Assembly: GCA_963811635.1 (NCBI GenBank)
Contig: CAWESB010000015.1
Location: forward strand, 62,001-126,000
Length of the DNA: 64,000 bases
Source of the DNA: JAIBJN01 sp963811635
Lineage (GTDB): Bacteria; Actinomycetota; Thermoleophilia; Gaiellales; Gaiellaceae
Reading direction: 5' to 3'
Shown here: positions 17,468 to 26,501 of the stretch, one piece after another
Layout of the letters: the number at the start of each line of letters is the position of its first letter
Numbering within the stretch: the first letter of the stretch is position 1
Made by a program: the position numbers and the translations under genes
Notes under the pieces: model-generated
What the model was told of the DNA's origin: nothing
What the model saw: only the letters and a program-made list of their open reading frames with translations
Database searches by the model: none

Positions 17468-18316
17468 GTGCCGGAAGATTGTAGCGAGGCGCGCTCGAGC
17501 GCCTCGACGATCTCCTCCAGCTCGAGCTCGCTCGCGAAGTAGAGCTCGACCCGGCCGGCGGTGACCTTCGCGTCGGCCCCCGTCAAGGCCCGCAGGGCAT
17601 CCCGGGCCCGCTCCGCAAGGGCCGGGTCGACCGGCTGTCGGCGCCTCGGCTTCGTGCGGGCGCCGGCCCAGCGCGCCGCCCGCTCGGCTGCGCGCACGGA
17701 CATCCCCTGGCGCACGATCCGGCGGGCGAGGCGGCGGCGCTCCTCGTTGTCGGGGACGGCGAGGACCGCGCGGGCGTGCCCCTCCGACAGCTGGCCTCGC
17801 TCGACCAGGCCGAGGACGTCGTCCGGGAGCTCGAGCAGCCGCACGCGGTTGGACACGGTCGGCTTGGAGCGGCCGACCTGCTCGGCCACCTCACCGAGCG
17901 CAAGGCCGAACTCGTCCATCAGTGCCGCGTAGGCGCGGGCCTCGTCCACCGGGGAGAGGTCCTCACGGGCGACGTTCTCGACCAGGGCGAGCAGGAGCGA
18001 GTCGCGGTCGTCCGTCTCGCGCACGAGGGCGGGCACCGTCGCCAGGCCGGCCACGCGCGCGGCCCGCCAGCGTCGCTCGCCGGCGATCAGCTCGTAGCCG
18101 CCCTCGGCGCCCGGCCGCACGACCACCGGCTGGACGAGGCCCTGCGCGCGGATCGACTCCGCAAGCTCGTCGATGCGCTCGGCGTCGAGGCGCTTGCGCG
18201 GCTGGCGCGCATTCGCACGGATGGAGCCGACCGGGACGTGGACCAGCTCCGACGTCGCGGCCGCGCCGCCCATGAGCACCTCGAGCCCGCGGCCCAGGCC
18301 CCGGCGAGGACTGGGG

Positions 18317-19069
<753 letters not shown>

Positions 19070-19083
19070 AGAGGCGATGCTAG

Positions 19084-19701
19084 TCAGGCCAGAGGACGTT
19101 TCCGGGCCATGCCCGCACGTCGTGGGAACCCGTCCGGCGTCGGCTCGACCTTGGGCACGACGAGCAGGGAGCGCCGCTCCGAGCCGGCGAGCTCGACCAG
19201 CTCGGGCGGACCGCCGCCGACCTTCGCGGCGACCCCCGCTGCGGCCTCGAGGTCGGCGTCGCCGGCGAGGAGGATCACCCGCCCGCCCGGGCGCACCAGC
19301 GGCAGGCACCACTCGAGAGCGACCGGCGGCGGCGCGAGCGCCTGCGCGACCGCGGTGCCGTAGGCGTCACGCCCCTCGGCGCGGCCGTGCTCCTCCGCCC
19401 GGGCGCAGACGACCCCCAGGTTCGGGAACTCGACGGCGACCGCCTCGAGGAACGAGCACTTCCGCCGCTGCGCCTCGAGCAGCTCGATCCGGAGGTCGGG
19501 CCGGGCGGCGGCGATGGGGATGCCCGGCGAGCCTCCGCCCGAGCCAACGTCCACGACCGGCCCGTCCTCGATCAAATCGGCGGCGGCCAGCGCGTCGTCG
19601 ACGTGGACGCGCCGGGCCTCGTCCCGGTCGGACACGGCGGTGAGACCCCGCTCGGCGAGGAGCGCGTGGAGCCAGAGCTCCAGGCGCGGATCGTCGGTCA
19701 C
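19084..19701 (-). CDS. rsmG: 16S rRNA (guanine-N7) methyltransferase RsmG (GidB)
   Basis: RsmG methylates G527 of 16S rRNA with AdoMet. The 205-residue protein shows the Rossmann motif VVDVGSGGGSPGIPIA, RIELLEAQRRKCSFLEAV and a C-terminal strand ending SLLVVPKVEPTPDGFPRR. GTG 19701 overlaps the jag stop as GTGA. It sits in the conserved rpmH-to-parB order beside the origin. Confidence 0.94.
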   Translation of the reverse strand: MTDDPRLELWLHALLAERGLTAVSDRDEARRVHVDDALAAADLIEDGPVVDVGSGGGSPGIPIAAARPDLRIELLEAQRRKCSFLEAVAVEFPNLGVVCARAEEHGRAEGRDAYGTAVAQALAPPPVALEWCLPLVRPGGRVILLAGDADLEAAAGVAAKVGGGPPELVELAGSERRSLLVVPKVEPTPDGFPRRAGMARKRPLA

Positions 19702-20402
19702 TCGGGCGGCGCGGGAGCGACGACGACGCGCCGGTTCGGCTCCGTCCCCTCGCTCGAGGTGACGACGTCCTCCCGCTCGGCGAGGTGGACGTGCACGATC
19801 TTGCGCTCGACCGCGGTCATGGGCTCGAGCGCGACCGGGCGCTGCGTCTGGACGGCGTCCGAGGACGCGCGGTCGGCCATGTCCTCGAGGGAGCTCCGCC
19901 TGCGCTCGCGGTAGCCCGCCGCATCGACGACTACCTCTTTGCGGTCGCCCTCGACACCGCGCCAGAGGATCGCGTTGGCGAGGTACTGGATCGCGTCGAT
20001 CGTGTGCCCGCGCTTGCCGATGACGAGGCCGAGATCGGCACCGGTCAGCGTGGCATAGAGGACCTCGTCGTCCTCGGAAACGTCGATGCGGCAGGGCGCG
20101 CCGAGCGCCGTGCAGACCTCTTCCAGGAGCTCGCGAAGCTTCGCCGCGGGCGACCCGGGCTCCTCGCTCGCCGGCGCGGACGGGCTGGGCGCCTTCTCGA
20201 CGTGAGCCATCACCCGTGCGGGAACCTGGCCGACGCCGAGCAGGCCGCGCTCGCCCTCGGAGAGCACAGCGAAGCGCACGTTCGTCTTGTCGAGCCCGGG
20301 AAAACGTCGCTCGAGCTCGCGGAGGGCAGTCCACTTGGCCTCGCCGACCGTCTCGCCCTCGGATTCGACGACGCCGTCGTCCGGTTGCTCGAGGTCGGTC
20401 AC
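19698..20402 (-). CDS. jag: Jag/KhpB family RNA-binding protein
   Basis: The 234-residue protein has the three Jag parts: an N-terminal Jag_N domain (AKWTALRELERRFPGLDK ... GERGLLGVG), a KH domain with LGLVIGKRGHTIDAIQYLAN, and an R3H domain (LEPMTAVERKIVHVHLAE, then TSSEGTEPNRRVVV). KhpB binds RNA with KhpA and affects cell division in Firmicutes. The GTG start is in a GTGA overlap with yidC and the stop in a GTGA overlap with rsmG, the arrangement expected for a translationally coupled operon. Confidence 0.94.
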   Translation of the reverse strand: MTDLEQPDDGVVESEGETVGEAKWTALRELERRFPGLDKTNVRFAVLSEGERGLLGVGQVPARVMAHVEKAPSPSAPASEEPGSPAAKLRELLEEVCTALGAPCRIDVSEDDEVLYATLTGADLGLVIGKRGHTIDAIQYLANAILWRGVEGDRKEVVVDAAGYRERRRSSLEDMADRASSDAVQTQRPVALEPMTAVERKIVHVHLAEREDVVTSSEGTEPNRRVVVAPAPPE

Positions 20403-21244
20403 CGTCGGGCCCGGGGGCCCTTCTTCTTGCGGCGGCGCACTCGCTGCTGGCCGCTCCCGGCCGGCTTGGTCGGAGTCTCGCCGGAGTCGGTCGCCGGCGC
20501 ACCCCCGCCGTCACCGCCCGAAGGCGGAGGCTGCGACTTCGGCGGCGTCCGCGAGGTGCGCTTCGGCGGCGGCTGGGGCTTGGGCACCATTCGCCGCGTG
20601 ATCAAGCCCTGGCCGACCGTCCACAGGTTGGTCGTCGACCAGTAGAGCATCAGCCCGATGGGGAAGTTGATGACGAAGAAGATGAAGAGGAACGGCAGCG
20701 CAAGGAAGATGTAGCGCTGGCGCGGGTCCATCGTCGTCGACATGAAGTAGGTCGACGCGAGCTGGCTGCCGACGTAGATGACCAGCAGGAGATAGCCGGA
20801 CCAATGCGAGTTGATGTCCTGGGTGATGTTCGGGACGATGCCGAGCCAACCGAGCTCCGAGTCGGGGTACTTGGGGAAGACCTCCTTCTCGAAGTCGCGC
20901 AGCACGAAGAAGAGCGCGAAGAAGACCGGGATCTGAAGGAGGAGCGGGAAGCACGAGGCCAGCGGGTTGACCTTGTTCTCCTTGTAGAACTTCATGACCT
21001 CTTCGTTCATGCGCGCGCGGTCGCTCTTGTACTTCTGCTGGATCGCCTTCAACTCAGGCGCATGAACCTGGAGCCGCTGCATCGAGCGGACCTGCTTGAT
21101 GGTGAGCGGGAGGATCACCATCCGCACGATCAGGGTGAGCACGACGATCGCCCACGCCCATGGGAGGCCGATCGACGAGTGCAGCCACTCGAGGACAGCG
21201 GTGAGGACGTTCTCGATCGGGGTGAGGAGCTGGCCCGGGTTCAC
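20399..21244 (-). CDS. yidC: Membrane protein insertase YidC/OxaA
   Basis: YidC inserts membrane proteins alone or with Sec. The 281-residue protein is of the short Gram-positive type with five membrane segments. It has VVLTLIVRMVILPLTIKQVRSMQ carrying the conserved hydrophilic-groove Arg, the LLLQIPVFFALFFVL segment, and the late helices FLFIFFVINFPIGLMLYW. The C-terminal tail is a long basic/Pro-rich extension that could contact ribosomes. GTG 21244 overlaps the yidD stop (GTGA). No lipobox was seen at the N-terminus. Confidence 0.95.
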   Translation of the reverse strand: MNPGQLLTPIENVLTAVLEWLHSSIGLPWAWAIVVLTLIVRMVILPLTIKQVRSMQRLQVHAPELKAIQQKYKSDRARMNEEVMKFYKENKVNPLASCFPLLLQIPVFFALFFVLRDFEKEVFPKYPDSELGWLGIVPNITQDINSHWSGYLLLVIYVGSQLASTYFMSTTMDPRQRYIFLALPFLFIFFVINFPIGLMLYWSTTNLWTVGQGLITRRMVPKPQPPPKRTSRTPPKSQPPPSGGDGGGAPATDSGETPTKPAGSGQQRVRRRKKKGPRARR

Positions 21245-21477
21245 GAGCGGTCCTTGAAGACCGTCTGGTCGCGGGCATAGTCGACACCGCCGTGGCTCCA
21301 CGGGTTGCAACGCAGCAGTCGCCAGCCGGCGAGGACGAGCCCGCGCAGCACGCCGAACTCCCGCAGGGCGTCGAGGGCGTATTGCGAGCAGCTCGGGTGG
21401 TACTTGCAGCGCTGGCCCAGGAGCGGGCTCAGGAGCAGGCGGTACGCGTGGATCGGGAGCGCGACGACGTGTTTCAC
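21241..21477 (-). CDS. yidD: Membrane protein insertion efficiency factor YidD
   Basis: This 78-residue protein has the YidD signature with LLLSPLLGQRCKYHPSCSQYA (Cys residues conserved) and GWRLLRCNPWSHGGVD. It helps YidC-dependent insertion at the inner face of the membrane. GTG 21477 overlaps the rnpA stop and its own stop overlaps yidC, both as GTGA. Confidence 0.96.
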   Translation of the reverse strand: MKHVVALPIHAYRLLLSPLLGQRCKYHPSCSQYALDALREFGVLRGLVLAGWRLLRCNPWSHGGVDYARDQTVFKDRS

Positions 21478-21839
21478 GCGGCGGCCGTCCCCTCCGCCAG
21501 ACGGAAGATCTCGTCGACACGCTCGGTGAGCCAGGGGAAGCCGCGGCTCTCGACCGCCTCGGTCAGGCCCGGCCGCGCGATGAGCACGTAGTCGTGGCCG
21601 GACGGAAGCCCGCCGCAGACCTCCTCGAAGGAGGCGCGCAGGCGGCGCTTCAGCCGGTTCCGCTCGACGGCCCCACCGAGCTGGCGGGAGACCGCGAGCC
21701 CGAGACGCGGGCCGCCCTCGGGGTCGTCCTCGCGCGGAAACGCGTAGAGGACGAGGAACCGCGTCGAGACCGACCGGCCCTTGCGATAGACGGTGTCGAA
21801 GTCGCGGGAGCGGGAGAGGCGATGCTGGCGGCGGCTCAC
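21474..21839 (-). CDS. rnpA: Ribonuclease P protein component RnpA
   Basis: RnpA is the protein subunit of RNase P, which removes 5' leaders from pre-tRNAs. The 121-residue product has LSRSRDFDTVYRKGRS, RLGLAVSRQLGGAVERNRLKRRLR with the family RNR signature, and GHDYVLIARPG. The true start is GTG 21839 in a GTGA overlap with the rpmH stop. The long upstream extension of the open frame covers rpmH in another frame and is not real. Confidence 0.95.
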   Translation of the reverse strand: MSRRQHRLSRSRDFDTVYRKGRSVSTRFLVLYAFPREDDPEGGPRLGLAVSRQLGGAVERNRLKRRLRASFEEVCGGLPSGHDYVLIARPGLTEAVESRGFPWLTERVDEIFRLAEGTAAA

Positions 21840-21970
21840 GCGGAAAGGCGCTTGCGGCCCTTCGCGCGGCGGCGCTTCAGGATCGCCCTGCCCGCGCGCG
21901 TCGACATCCGCGCCCGGAATCCGTGCCGGCGCTTCCGCCGGCGTACATTCGGCTGGTACGTTCGCTTCAC
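21836..21970 (-). CDS. rpmH: 50S ribosomal protein L34
   Basis: From GTG 21970 the minus strand encodes the 44-residue basic protein beginning MKRTYQPNVRRRKRRHGF and ending KRRRAKGRKRLSA, unmistakably L34 of the large ribosomal subunit. It is the first gene of the origin-proximal minus-strand operon, and its stop overlaps rnpA as GTGA. No good Shine-Dalgarno sequence precedes the start. A TATACT -10 element lies 45 nt upstream. Confidence 0.97.
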   Translation of the reverse strand: MKRTYQPNVRRRKRRHGFRARMSTRAGRAILKRRRAKGRKRLSA

Positions 21971-21990
21971 GAGAGATGAGAGTGTCGAAA

Positions 21991-22021
21991 CGGCCGCATC
22001 GGCGGCCGGGCGACCAGTATA
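21991..22021 (-). promoter_or_regulatory. rpmH promoter -10 and leader hairpin
   Basis: TATACT on the minus strand (plus-strand AGTATA at 22016-22021) is a near-consensus -10. Between it and rpmH lies a 6-bp stem CGGCCG/CGGCCG (21991-21996 and 22003-22008) with a 6-nt loop, which would form in the 5' leader of the operon mRNA. No clear -35 is visible. Confidence 0.5.
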
Positions 22022-22066
22022 GAGGAGCGGCGGCTCCCTCCGAGCATGAGACTTCGCGCACGATCA

Positions 22067-22153
22067 GAATCCACAGGCGCGAAGGCGCATGAAAGGTCGC
22101 AACGAGCGACCTTTCCACACCTGTGGATAAGCGTGTGGAGCATATATAAATAC
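22067..22153. other. Candidate oriC segment upstream of dnaA: DnaA boxes, hairpin and AT-rich stretch
   Basis: A perfect DnaA box, TGTGGATAA, lies at 22122-22130. Near matches are GAATCCACA (22067-22075), CTTTCCACA (22111-22119) and TGTGGAGCA (22134-22142). A perfect 9-bp inverted repeat AAAGGTCGC/GCGACCTTT spans 22092-22114 with a 5-nt loop. The AT-rich run catatataaatac at 22141-22153 is the lowest-GC patch here and could be an unwinding element. The 287-nt gap between rpmH and dnaA holds no gene. Confidence 0.65.
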
Positions 22154-22201
22154 CTGCAAACCTCGCCTTTTTGCTCTCCATGATTTCCCCAGGCGGCGCC
22201 A

Positions 22202-22231
22202 TTGAAGCCGGGTGACAGGCGCTGCTATAGT
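22202..22231 (+). promoter_or_regulatory. dnaA promoter
   Basis: TTGAAG (22202-22207) and TATAGT (22226-22231) are separated by 18 nt, a good sigma-70-type promoter. The predicted start of transcription is near 22238, about 20-30 nt before dnaA. The DnaA boxes just upstream suggest autoregulation, as in other bacteria. Confidence 0.6.
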
Positions 22232-22257
22232 CGCCGCTTCGCGGAGACCGGCGGAGG

Positions 22258-23628
22258 GTGGAGCAGGGCGTGCAGCGGACGTCAGAGTTGAGTGCGGACG
22301 CACTCTGGGGCGAGATCTCGTCCCGTTTGCGCGACGCTCTGAACGACGCGACCTACACCACCTGGTTTTCGGATGCAGGGCCGGGCGCGCTGGACGAGGA
22401 GGCGTTCGTCCTGCTCGTTCCCAACGACTTCACGCGCGACTGGATCGAGGGCCATTTCCGGAGCCTGCTCGAGGCAATCGTCCGCGACACGATCGGCGAG
22501 GAGCGGGTAGTCCGCATCGCCGCGCACGAGCCCGCCGCCGCGCACGAGCCCGCCGCCGGCCGCGAGCTCCGGGCGCCCGCACGACCCATGCGCTCCCTCG
22601 AAGGCCTGAACCCGAAGTACACCTTCGACTCCTTCGTGATCGGCTCCTCGAACCGATTCGCGCACGCGGCCGCACTCGCCGTGGCGGAAGCGCCGGCGCA
22701 GGCCTACAACCCCCTCTTCATCTACGGCGGCACGGGCCTCGGAAAGACGCATCTCCTCCAGGCGATCGCGGCGTACGTCACCGAGCACACCGGCGACCTC
22801 ACGGCGCGCTATGTGACGAGCGAGACGTTCATGAACGACTTCATCAACTCGCTTCGCGACAAGCGCATCGAAGGTTTCAAGCAGCGGTATCGCCATTACG
22901 ACGTCCTCCTGATCGACGACATCCAGTTCTTCGAGCACAAGGAGCGGATCCAGGAGGAGTTCTTCCATACGTTCAACAGCCTCTACGAGGCCCGCAGGCA
23001 GATCGTCATCTCCTCCGACCGGCCGCCGCGCGCAATCTCCACGCTCGAGTCGCGCCTACGGAGCCGCTTCGAGTGGGGACTGATCACCGACATCCAGCCA
23101 CCCGACCTCGAAACCCGCATCGCGATCCTCCGCAAGAAGGTGAAGACGGACGCGATTCACGTGCCCGACACGCAGGTTCTCACCTTCATCGCAAGCCGTA
23201 TCTCAACGAACATCCGCGAGCTCGAGGGCGCGCTCACGCGCGTGGTCGCCTTCTCGTCCCTGACCGGCCGGCCGATGACCGTGGAGCTCGCGCAGGAGGT
23301 GCTCAAGGACGTCTTTCCCCAGGGAGAGATGCCGGAGATCTCGGTTGAGCAGATCCAGGAGACGGTTGTCGACCGCTTCGGGATGTCCATGCAGGAGCTC
23401 ACGGGCGACCGCCGGTCGCAGTCGATCGTCTACCCGCGCCAGGTCGCCATGTACCTCTGCCGTGAGCTCACCGACAGCTCATTGCCCAAGATCGGCAAGA
23501 AGTTTGGAGGGCGCGACCATACGACGGTCATCCACGCCACCTCGAAGATCGCCAAGCTCATCAAGGAAGACCGCAACGTCTACAACCTGGTGCAAGAGCT
23601 GACAGCGCGCATCAAGCAGACCCGTTGA
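22258..23628 (+). CDS. dnaA: Chromosomal replication initiator DnaA
   Basis: DnaA binds DnaA boxes at oriC, unwinds the origin and loads DnaB. The 456-residue protein has domain I (WGEISSRLRDALNDATYTTW), a short linker with a duplicated AAHEPA unit, the AAA+ domain with Walker A YGGTGLGKTH and Walker B DVLLIDDIQFF, and domain IV with the signature GGRDHTTVIHA. GTG 22258 starts the longest form. GTG 22270 is an equally good start because GGAG lies 6 nt before it. The linker domain II is much shorter than in Streptomyces. Confidence 0.97.
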   Translation: MEQGVQRTSELSADALWGEISSRLRDALNDATYTTWFSDAGPGALDEEAFVLLVPNDFTRDWIEGHFRSLLEAIVRDTIGEERVVRIAAHEPAAAHEPAAGRELRAPARPMRSLEGLNPKYTFDSFVIGSSNRFAHAAALAVAEAPAQAYNPLFIYGGTGLGKTHLLQAIAAYVTEHTGDLTARYVTSETFMNDFINSLRDKRIEGFKQRYRHYDVLLIDDIQFFEHKERIQEEFFHTFNSLYEARRQIVISSDRPPRAISTLESRLRSRFEWGLITDIQPPDLETRIAILRKKVKTDAIHVPDTQVLTFIASRISTNIRELEGALTRVVAFSSLTGRPMTVELAQEVLKDVFPQGEMPEISVEQIQETVVDRFGMSMQELTGDRRSQSIVYPRQVAMYLCRELTDSSLPKIGKKFGGRDHTTVIHATSKIAKLIKEDRNVYNLVQELTARIKQTR

Positions 23629-23806
23629 CAGCGGCTGTGGAGAACCTTCTTGGATTGGGGAGCGTTCGGGCCTCCGCCTCGCGGCTGTGGGGACCGACGA
23701 CTTCTCCCCAGGACCCGTCCACGGCGCTTTGCCCCAAGCCAAGCGGAAACACACCGTCTTCCCCGATCTTCACACTCTCTATGACTACAACAAAGGTTTT
23801 CTTTAA
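23629..23806. other. dnaA-dnaN spacer with DnaA-box-like repeats (candidate oriC segment)
   Basis: The 178-nt spacer contains a 10-bp direct repeat GCGGCTGTGG at 23631-23640 and 23681-23690, exactly 50 bp apart. Each overlaps a DnaA-box-like 9-mer: TGTGGAGAA (23636-23644, one mismatch) and TGTGGGGAC. TTCTCCCCA (23702-23710) is a weaker opposite-strand match. The last ~45 nt before dnaN are AT-rich (acaaaggttttctttaa). In many Actinobacteria this is the oriC position. No gene is present. Confidence 0.55.
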
Positions 23807-24946
23807 ATGACATCCATAGATACCGTTGCCGCCACGACCATGCGTGTTGTGTGCGGAAAGGACGAGCTCGCTGAGAAGCTCCAACTTGTAGGTCGGGGGG
23901 TCTCGACGCGGACGACCGTTCAGATTCTCGCCGGCATCATGCTGCGCGCCGCCGGCGGACGATTGCACCTCAGCGCGACCGACATGGAGATCTCCGTTCG
24001 CGACTCACTGGACGCGCAGGTCGAGGAGGAGGGCGCCGTCGTCGTGCCCGGTCGCCTGCTCGTCGACATCGTGCGCCTCTTGCCCTCTGGCGAGGTGACG
24101 CTGGAGCATCGAGCAGACGAAGGGGTCGCGCGGCTGACCTGCGGCTCTGCTTCGTACTCGTTGAACACGTACGGGCCCGAGGACTTCCCACGGCTGCCCG
24201 ATATCGAGCCGGACAGCGCCTTCGCCGTTGAGCGCGAGGCGTTTCTCGACACGATCGGTCGCGTCGGTCGCTCGGCGTCGCGCGACGAGTCGCGGCCGGT
24301 CCTCACCGGCATCCTCGTCCGCTTCGAGGGCGACAAGCTCGTGATGGCCGCGACCGACTCGTACCGCTTGAGCGTGAAGGAGACTGCTCTCTCCAGCGGC
24401 CCCGGCCGCGAGCTCGAGGCAATCGTGCCTGCCCGCGCCCTGACCGAGCTCGCGCGTGTCGGGCAGTCGGCGGAGACCGAGACGATCGAGGTCGGCGTCC
24501 AGGAGAACCAGGTCGTCTTCGGCGTCGACGGGATCTGGCTGACCGCCCGCCGCATCGACGGTCAGTTCCCCAACTACAAGCAGCTGCTCCCGGAGCAGTT
24601 CGAGGCGGAGGTGCACCTCCCGCGTGAGGAGCTCCTCGACGTCGTCCGTCGCACCGGGCTGCTGGCGCAGCGGAAGTCGCCCCTCCGGCTCCGCTTCGAC
24701 GAGGGCGAGCTGACGGTGTCGGCTCAGACCCAGGACGTCGGGGAGGCGCGCGAGTCGCTGCCGATCTCCTACGGCGGCGAGGCGATGGAGATCGGCTTCA
24801 ACGCCGAGTTCCTCCGCGACGGGCTCGAGTCGATCACCGACGACACCGCCAGGCTGAAGCTGATCAGCCCGCTGCGGCCCGGGCTTCTCCATGGCGAGAG
24901 CGACGACTTCCTCTACCTGATCATGCCGATCAGGCTGGCCGGCTGA
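23807..24946 (+). CDS. dnaN: DNA polymerase III beta subunit (sliding clamp)
   Basis: The clamp encircles DNA and tethers the polymerase. The 379-residue protein shows the three repeated clamp domains: MRVVCGKDELAEKLQLVGRGV ... ILAGIMLRA, then DESRPVLTGILVRFEGDKLVMAATDSYRLSV, and a C-terminal domain ending YLIMPIRLAG (the normal MPxRL terminus). ATG 23807 follows a T-rich stretch. ATG 23840 (MRVVCGKDEL) is nearer to the usual family start and cannot be excluded. Its stop overlaps the probable CTG start of recF. Confidence 0.97.
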   Translation: MTSIDTVAATTMRVVCGKDELAEKLQLVGRGVSTRTTVQILAGIMLRAAGGRLHLSATDMEISVRDSLDAQVEEEGAVVVPGRLLVDIVRLLPSGEVTLEHRADEGVARLTCGSASYSLNTYGPEDFPRLPDIEPDSAFAVEREAFLDTIGRVGRSASRDESRPVLTGILVRFEGDKLVMAATDSYRLSVKETALSSGPGRELEAIVPARALTELARVGQSAETETIEVGVQENQVVFGVDGIWLTARRIDGQFPNYKQLLPEQFEAEVHLPREELLDVVRRTGLLAQRKSPLRLRFDEGELTVSAQTQDVGEARESLPISYGGEAMEIGFNAEFLRDGLESITDDTARLKLISPLRPGLLHGESDDFLYLIMPIRLAG

Positions 24947-26025
24947 TCGTCGCCCGGGCAACGCTCAGGAGCTTCCGCTCGTACGCCGCTCTCGACCTTG
25001 CCCTCGAGCCGGGGCTCGTGCTGGTGGTCGGCCCGAACGGGGTGGGGAAGACAAACCTGCTCGAGGCGCTCCACGTCGGCGTGCAGGGCTTCTCGCCGCG
25101 CACGCGCGCGGAGCCGCGCCTCGTCCGCTTCGGTGAGCCCGCGGCCCGCGTCCGCCTGGAGGGGCTGGAAGCCGGCGCCCCGGTACAGACGGAGGTGACG
25201 ATTGCGCCTGGCGAGGGCAAGCAGCTGCGCCTGAACGGGGCCCCTCTGGCTTCGGCGGAGGAGCTGCGAACGCGGCTGACGGCGCTCGCGTTCGTCCCCG
25301 ACCGGCTTGCGGTCGTGAAAGGCGGACCTGCGGTGAGGCGGGCATACGTCGACCGCATGCTCGGGCGAGTCTTCCCATCCCAGGCCGCGCTCCCCGGCGA
25401 GTACGGCCGGGCGGTGGCGCAGCGGAACGAGGCGCTCCGCCGGGTGCGTGCAGGTGTCTCCACACGAGACGCGGTCGAGCCGTGGACCGAGCAGGTGGCG
25501 TCGCTCGGGGCAGAGCTGGACTCCGCCAGAGCTGGCCTCGTCGCCGCGCTCGGCCCCGGCTTCGAGCGGCACGCGGCCGAACTAGGGCTGGCAGGCGGCA
25601 CGCTCGGCTACGAGCTCCAGGGGCTGACGGTCGCCGACCTCGAGCAGCGCCTCGACCGGGATCTCGAGCGCGGGACGACAGGCGCCGGCCCGCATCTGCG
25701 GGACATCCAGGTCCGTGCCGGCGAGCGAGACCTGCGCGGCTTCGGCTCGCAGGGCGAGCAGCGTACGGCCGTGCTCGCACTCCTCCTGGCCGAGTCGGCC
25801 GTGCTCACCGAGCGCCGCGGAGCGCCACCGCTCCTACTCCTCGACGACGTCTTCTCGGAGCTCGACACGGGCCGCCGCTCCGCGCTCCTCGCGGCGCTGC
25901 CGCCCGACGGCCAGACGGTGATCAGCGCGACGTCCACGTCCGCGCTGCCGCACGACGCGACCGAGCCCGCCCTCGTGATCGTGGTTCGGCGCGATGGGGA
26001 GGTCAGCATGGCGAAGGCGGCGTGA
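24943..26025 (+). CDS. recF: DNA replication/repair protein RecF, probable CTG start
   Basis: RecF is an SMC-like ATPase that helps load RecA at gaps. Walker A is VVGPNGVGKTNLLEAL, the signature region FGSQGEQRTAVLALLLAE, and Walker B LLLLDDVFSELD. GTG 25018 would remove the first beta strands. In the same frame CTG ATC GTC GCC CGG at 24943 gives the normal family opening (L/M-IVARATLRSFRSY) and overlaps the dnaN stop as CTGA, like the GTGA and ATGA junctions elsewhere. No ATG, GTG or TTG exists upstream in frame near this point. With CTG the protein is 360 residues, the usual RecF length. Confidence 0.94.
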   Translation: MIVARATLRSFRSYAALDLALEPGLVLVVGPNGVGKTNLLEALHVGVQGFSPRTRAEPRLVRFGEPAARVRLEGLEAGAPVQTEVTIAPGEGKQLRLNGAPLASAEELRTRLTALAFVPDRLAVVKGGPAVRRAYVDRMLGRVFPSQAALPGEYGRAVAQRNEALRRVRAGVSTRDAVEPWTEQVASLGAELDSARAGLVAALGPGFERHAAELGLAGGTLGYELQGLTVADLEQRLDRDLERGTTGAGPHLRDIQVRAGERDLRGFGSQGEQRTAVLALLLAESAVLTERRGAPPLLLLDDVFSELDTGRRSALLAALPPDGQTVISATSTSALPHDATEPALVIVVRRDGEVSMAKAA

Positions 26026-26501
26026 CCGGGCTCGACCCGATCGGCGCCGATCTCCGACGCGAGCTCACTCGCCTGGGGCCTCCCGGGGCGATTGCGGACG
26101 TCGTTGCCGTCTGGCCGGATGCGGTCGGCCCCGCGATCGCCGTCAACGCCTGGCCGGCGCGCATCGGACGCGACGGGACGCTCCACGTGTCGACGAGCTC
26201 GAGCGCCTGGGCCTTTGAGCTGACCCACCTCGAGGACACGATCCGGGCGCGTCTGGCCGAGCACCTCGCCGACGGCTCACCGCCCCGGCTGCGCTTTGCC
26301 ACGGGCCGCGTGCCGGAGCCTGGAAGGGTCTCTGAGGAGACTTCGGAACGAGTTGTCCCCAGCCCCTCGCCCCGCGAGCTCGCGGCCGCCGAGGAGATCG
26401 CCGCGGGGATCGAGGATCCGGGTCTGCGGGAGGCCGTCTCGCGGGCCGCCGCGGCCAGTTTGGCCGGTGCCGAACCTCGCCCGGACGACCGACCGTTCTG
26501 A
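26022..26501 (+). CDS. DciA/DUF721-family protein
   Basis: The 159-residue product has a DUF721 core: WPDAVGPAIAVNAWPARIGRDGTLHVSTSSSAWAFELTHL. DUF721/DciA is proposed to help load the replicative helicase in bacteria without DnaC, and its position between recF and gyrB is conserved in Actinobacteria. GTG 26022 overlaps the recF stop (GTGA). The longer open frame upstream is a shadow of recF. The C-terminal half is Ala/Glu-rich and poorly conserved. Confidence 0.88.
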   Translation: MTGLDPIGADLRRELTRLGPPGAIADVVAVWPDAVGPAIAVNAWPARIGRDGTLHVSTSSSAWAFELTHLEDTIRARLAEHLADGSPPRLRFATGRVPEPGRVSEETSERVVPSPSPRELAAAEEIAAGIEDPGLREAVSRAAAASLAGAEPRPDDRPF

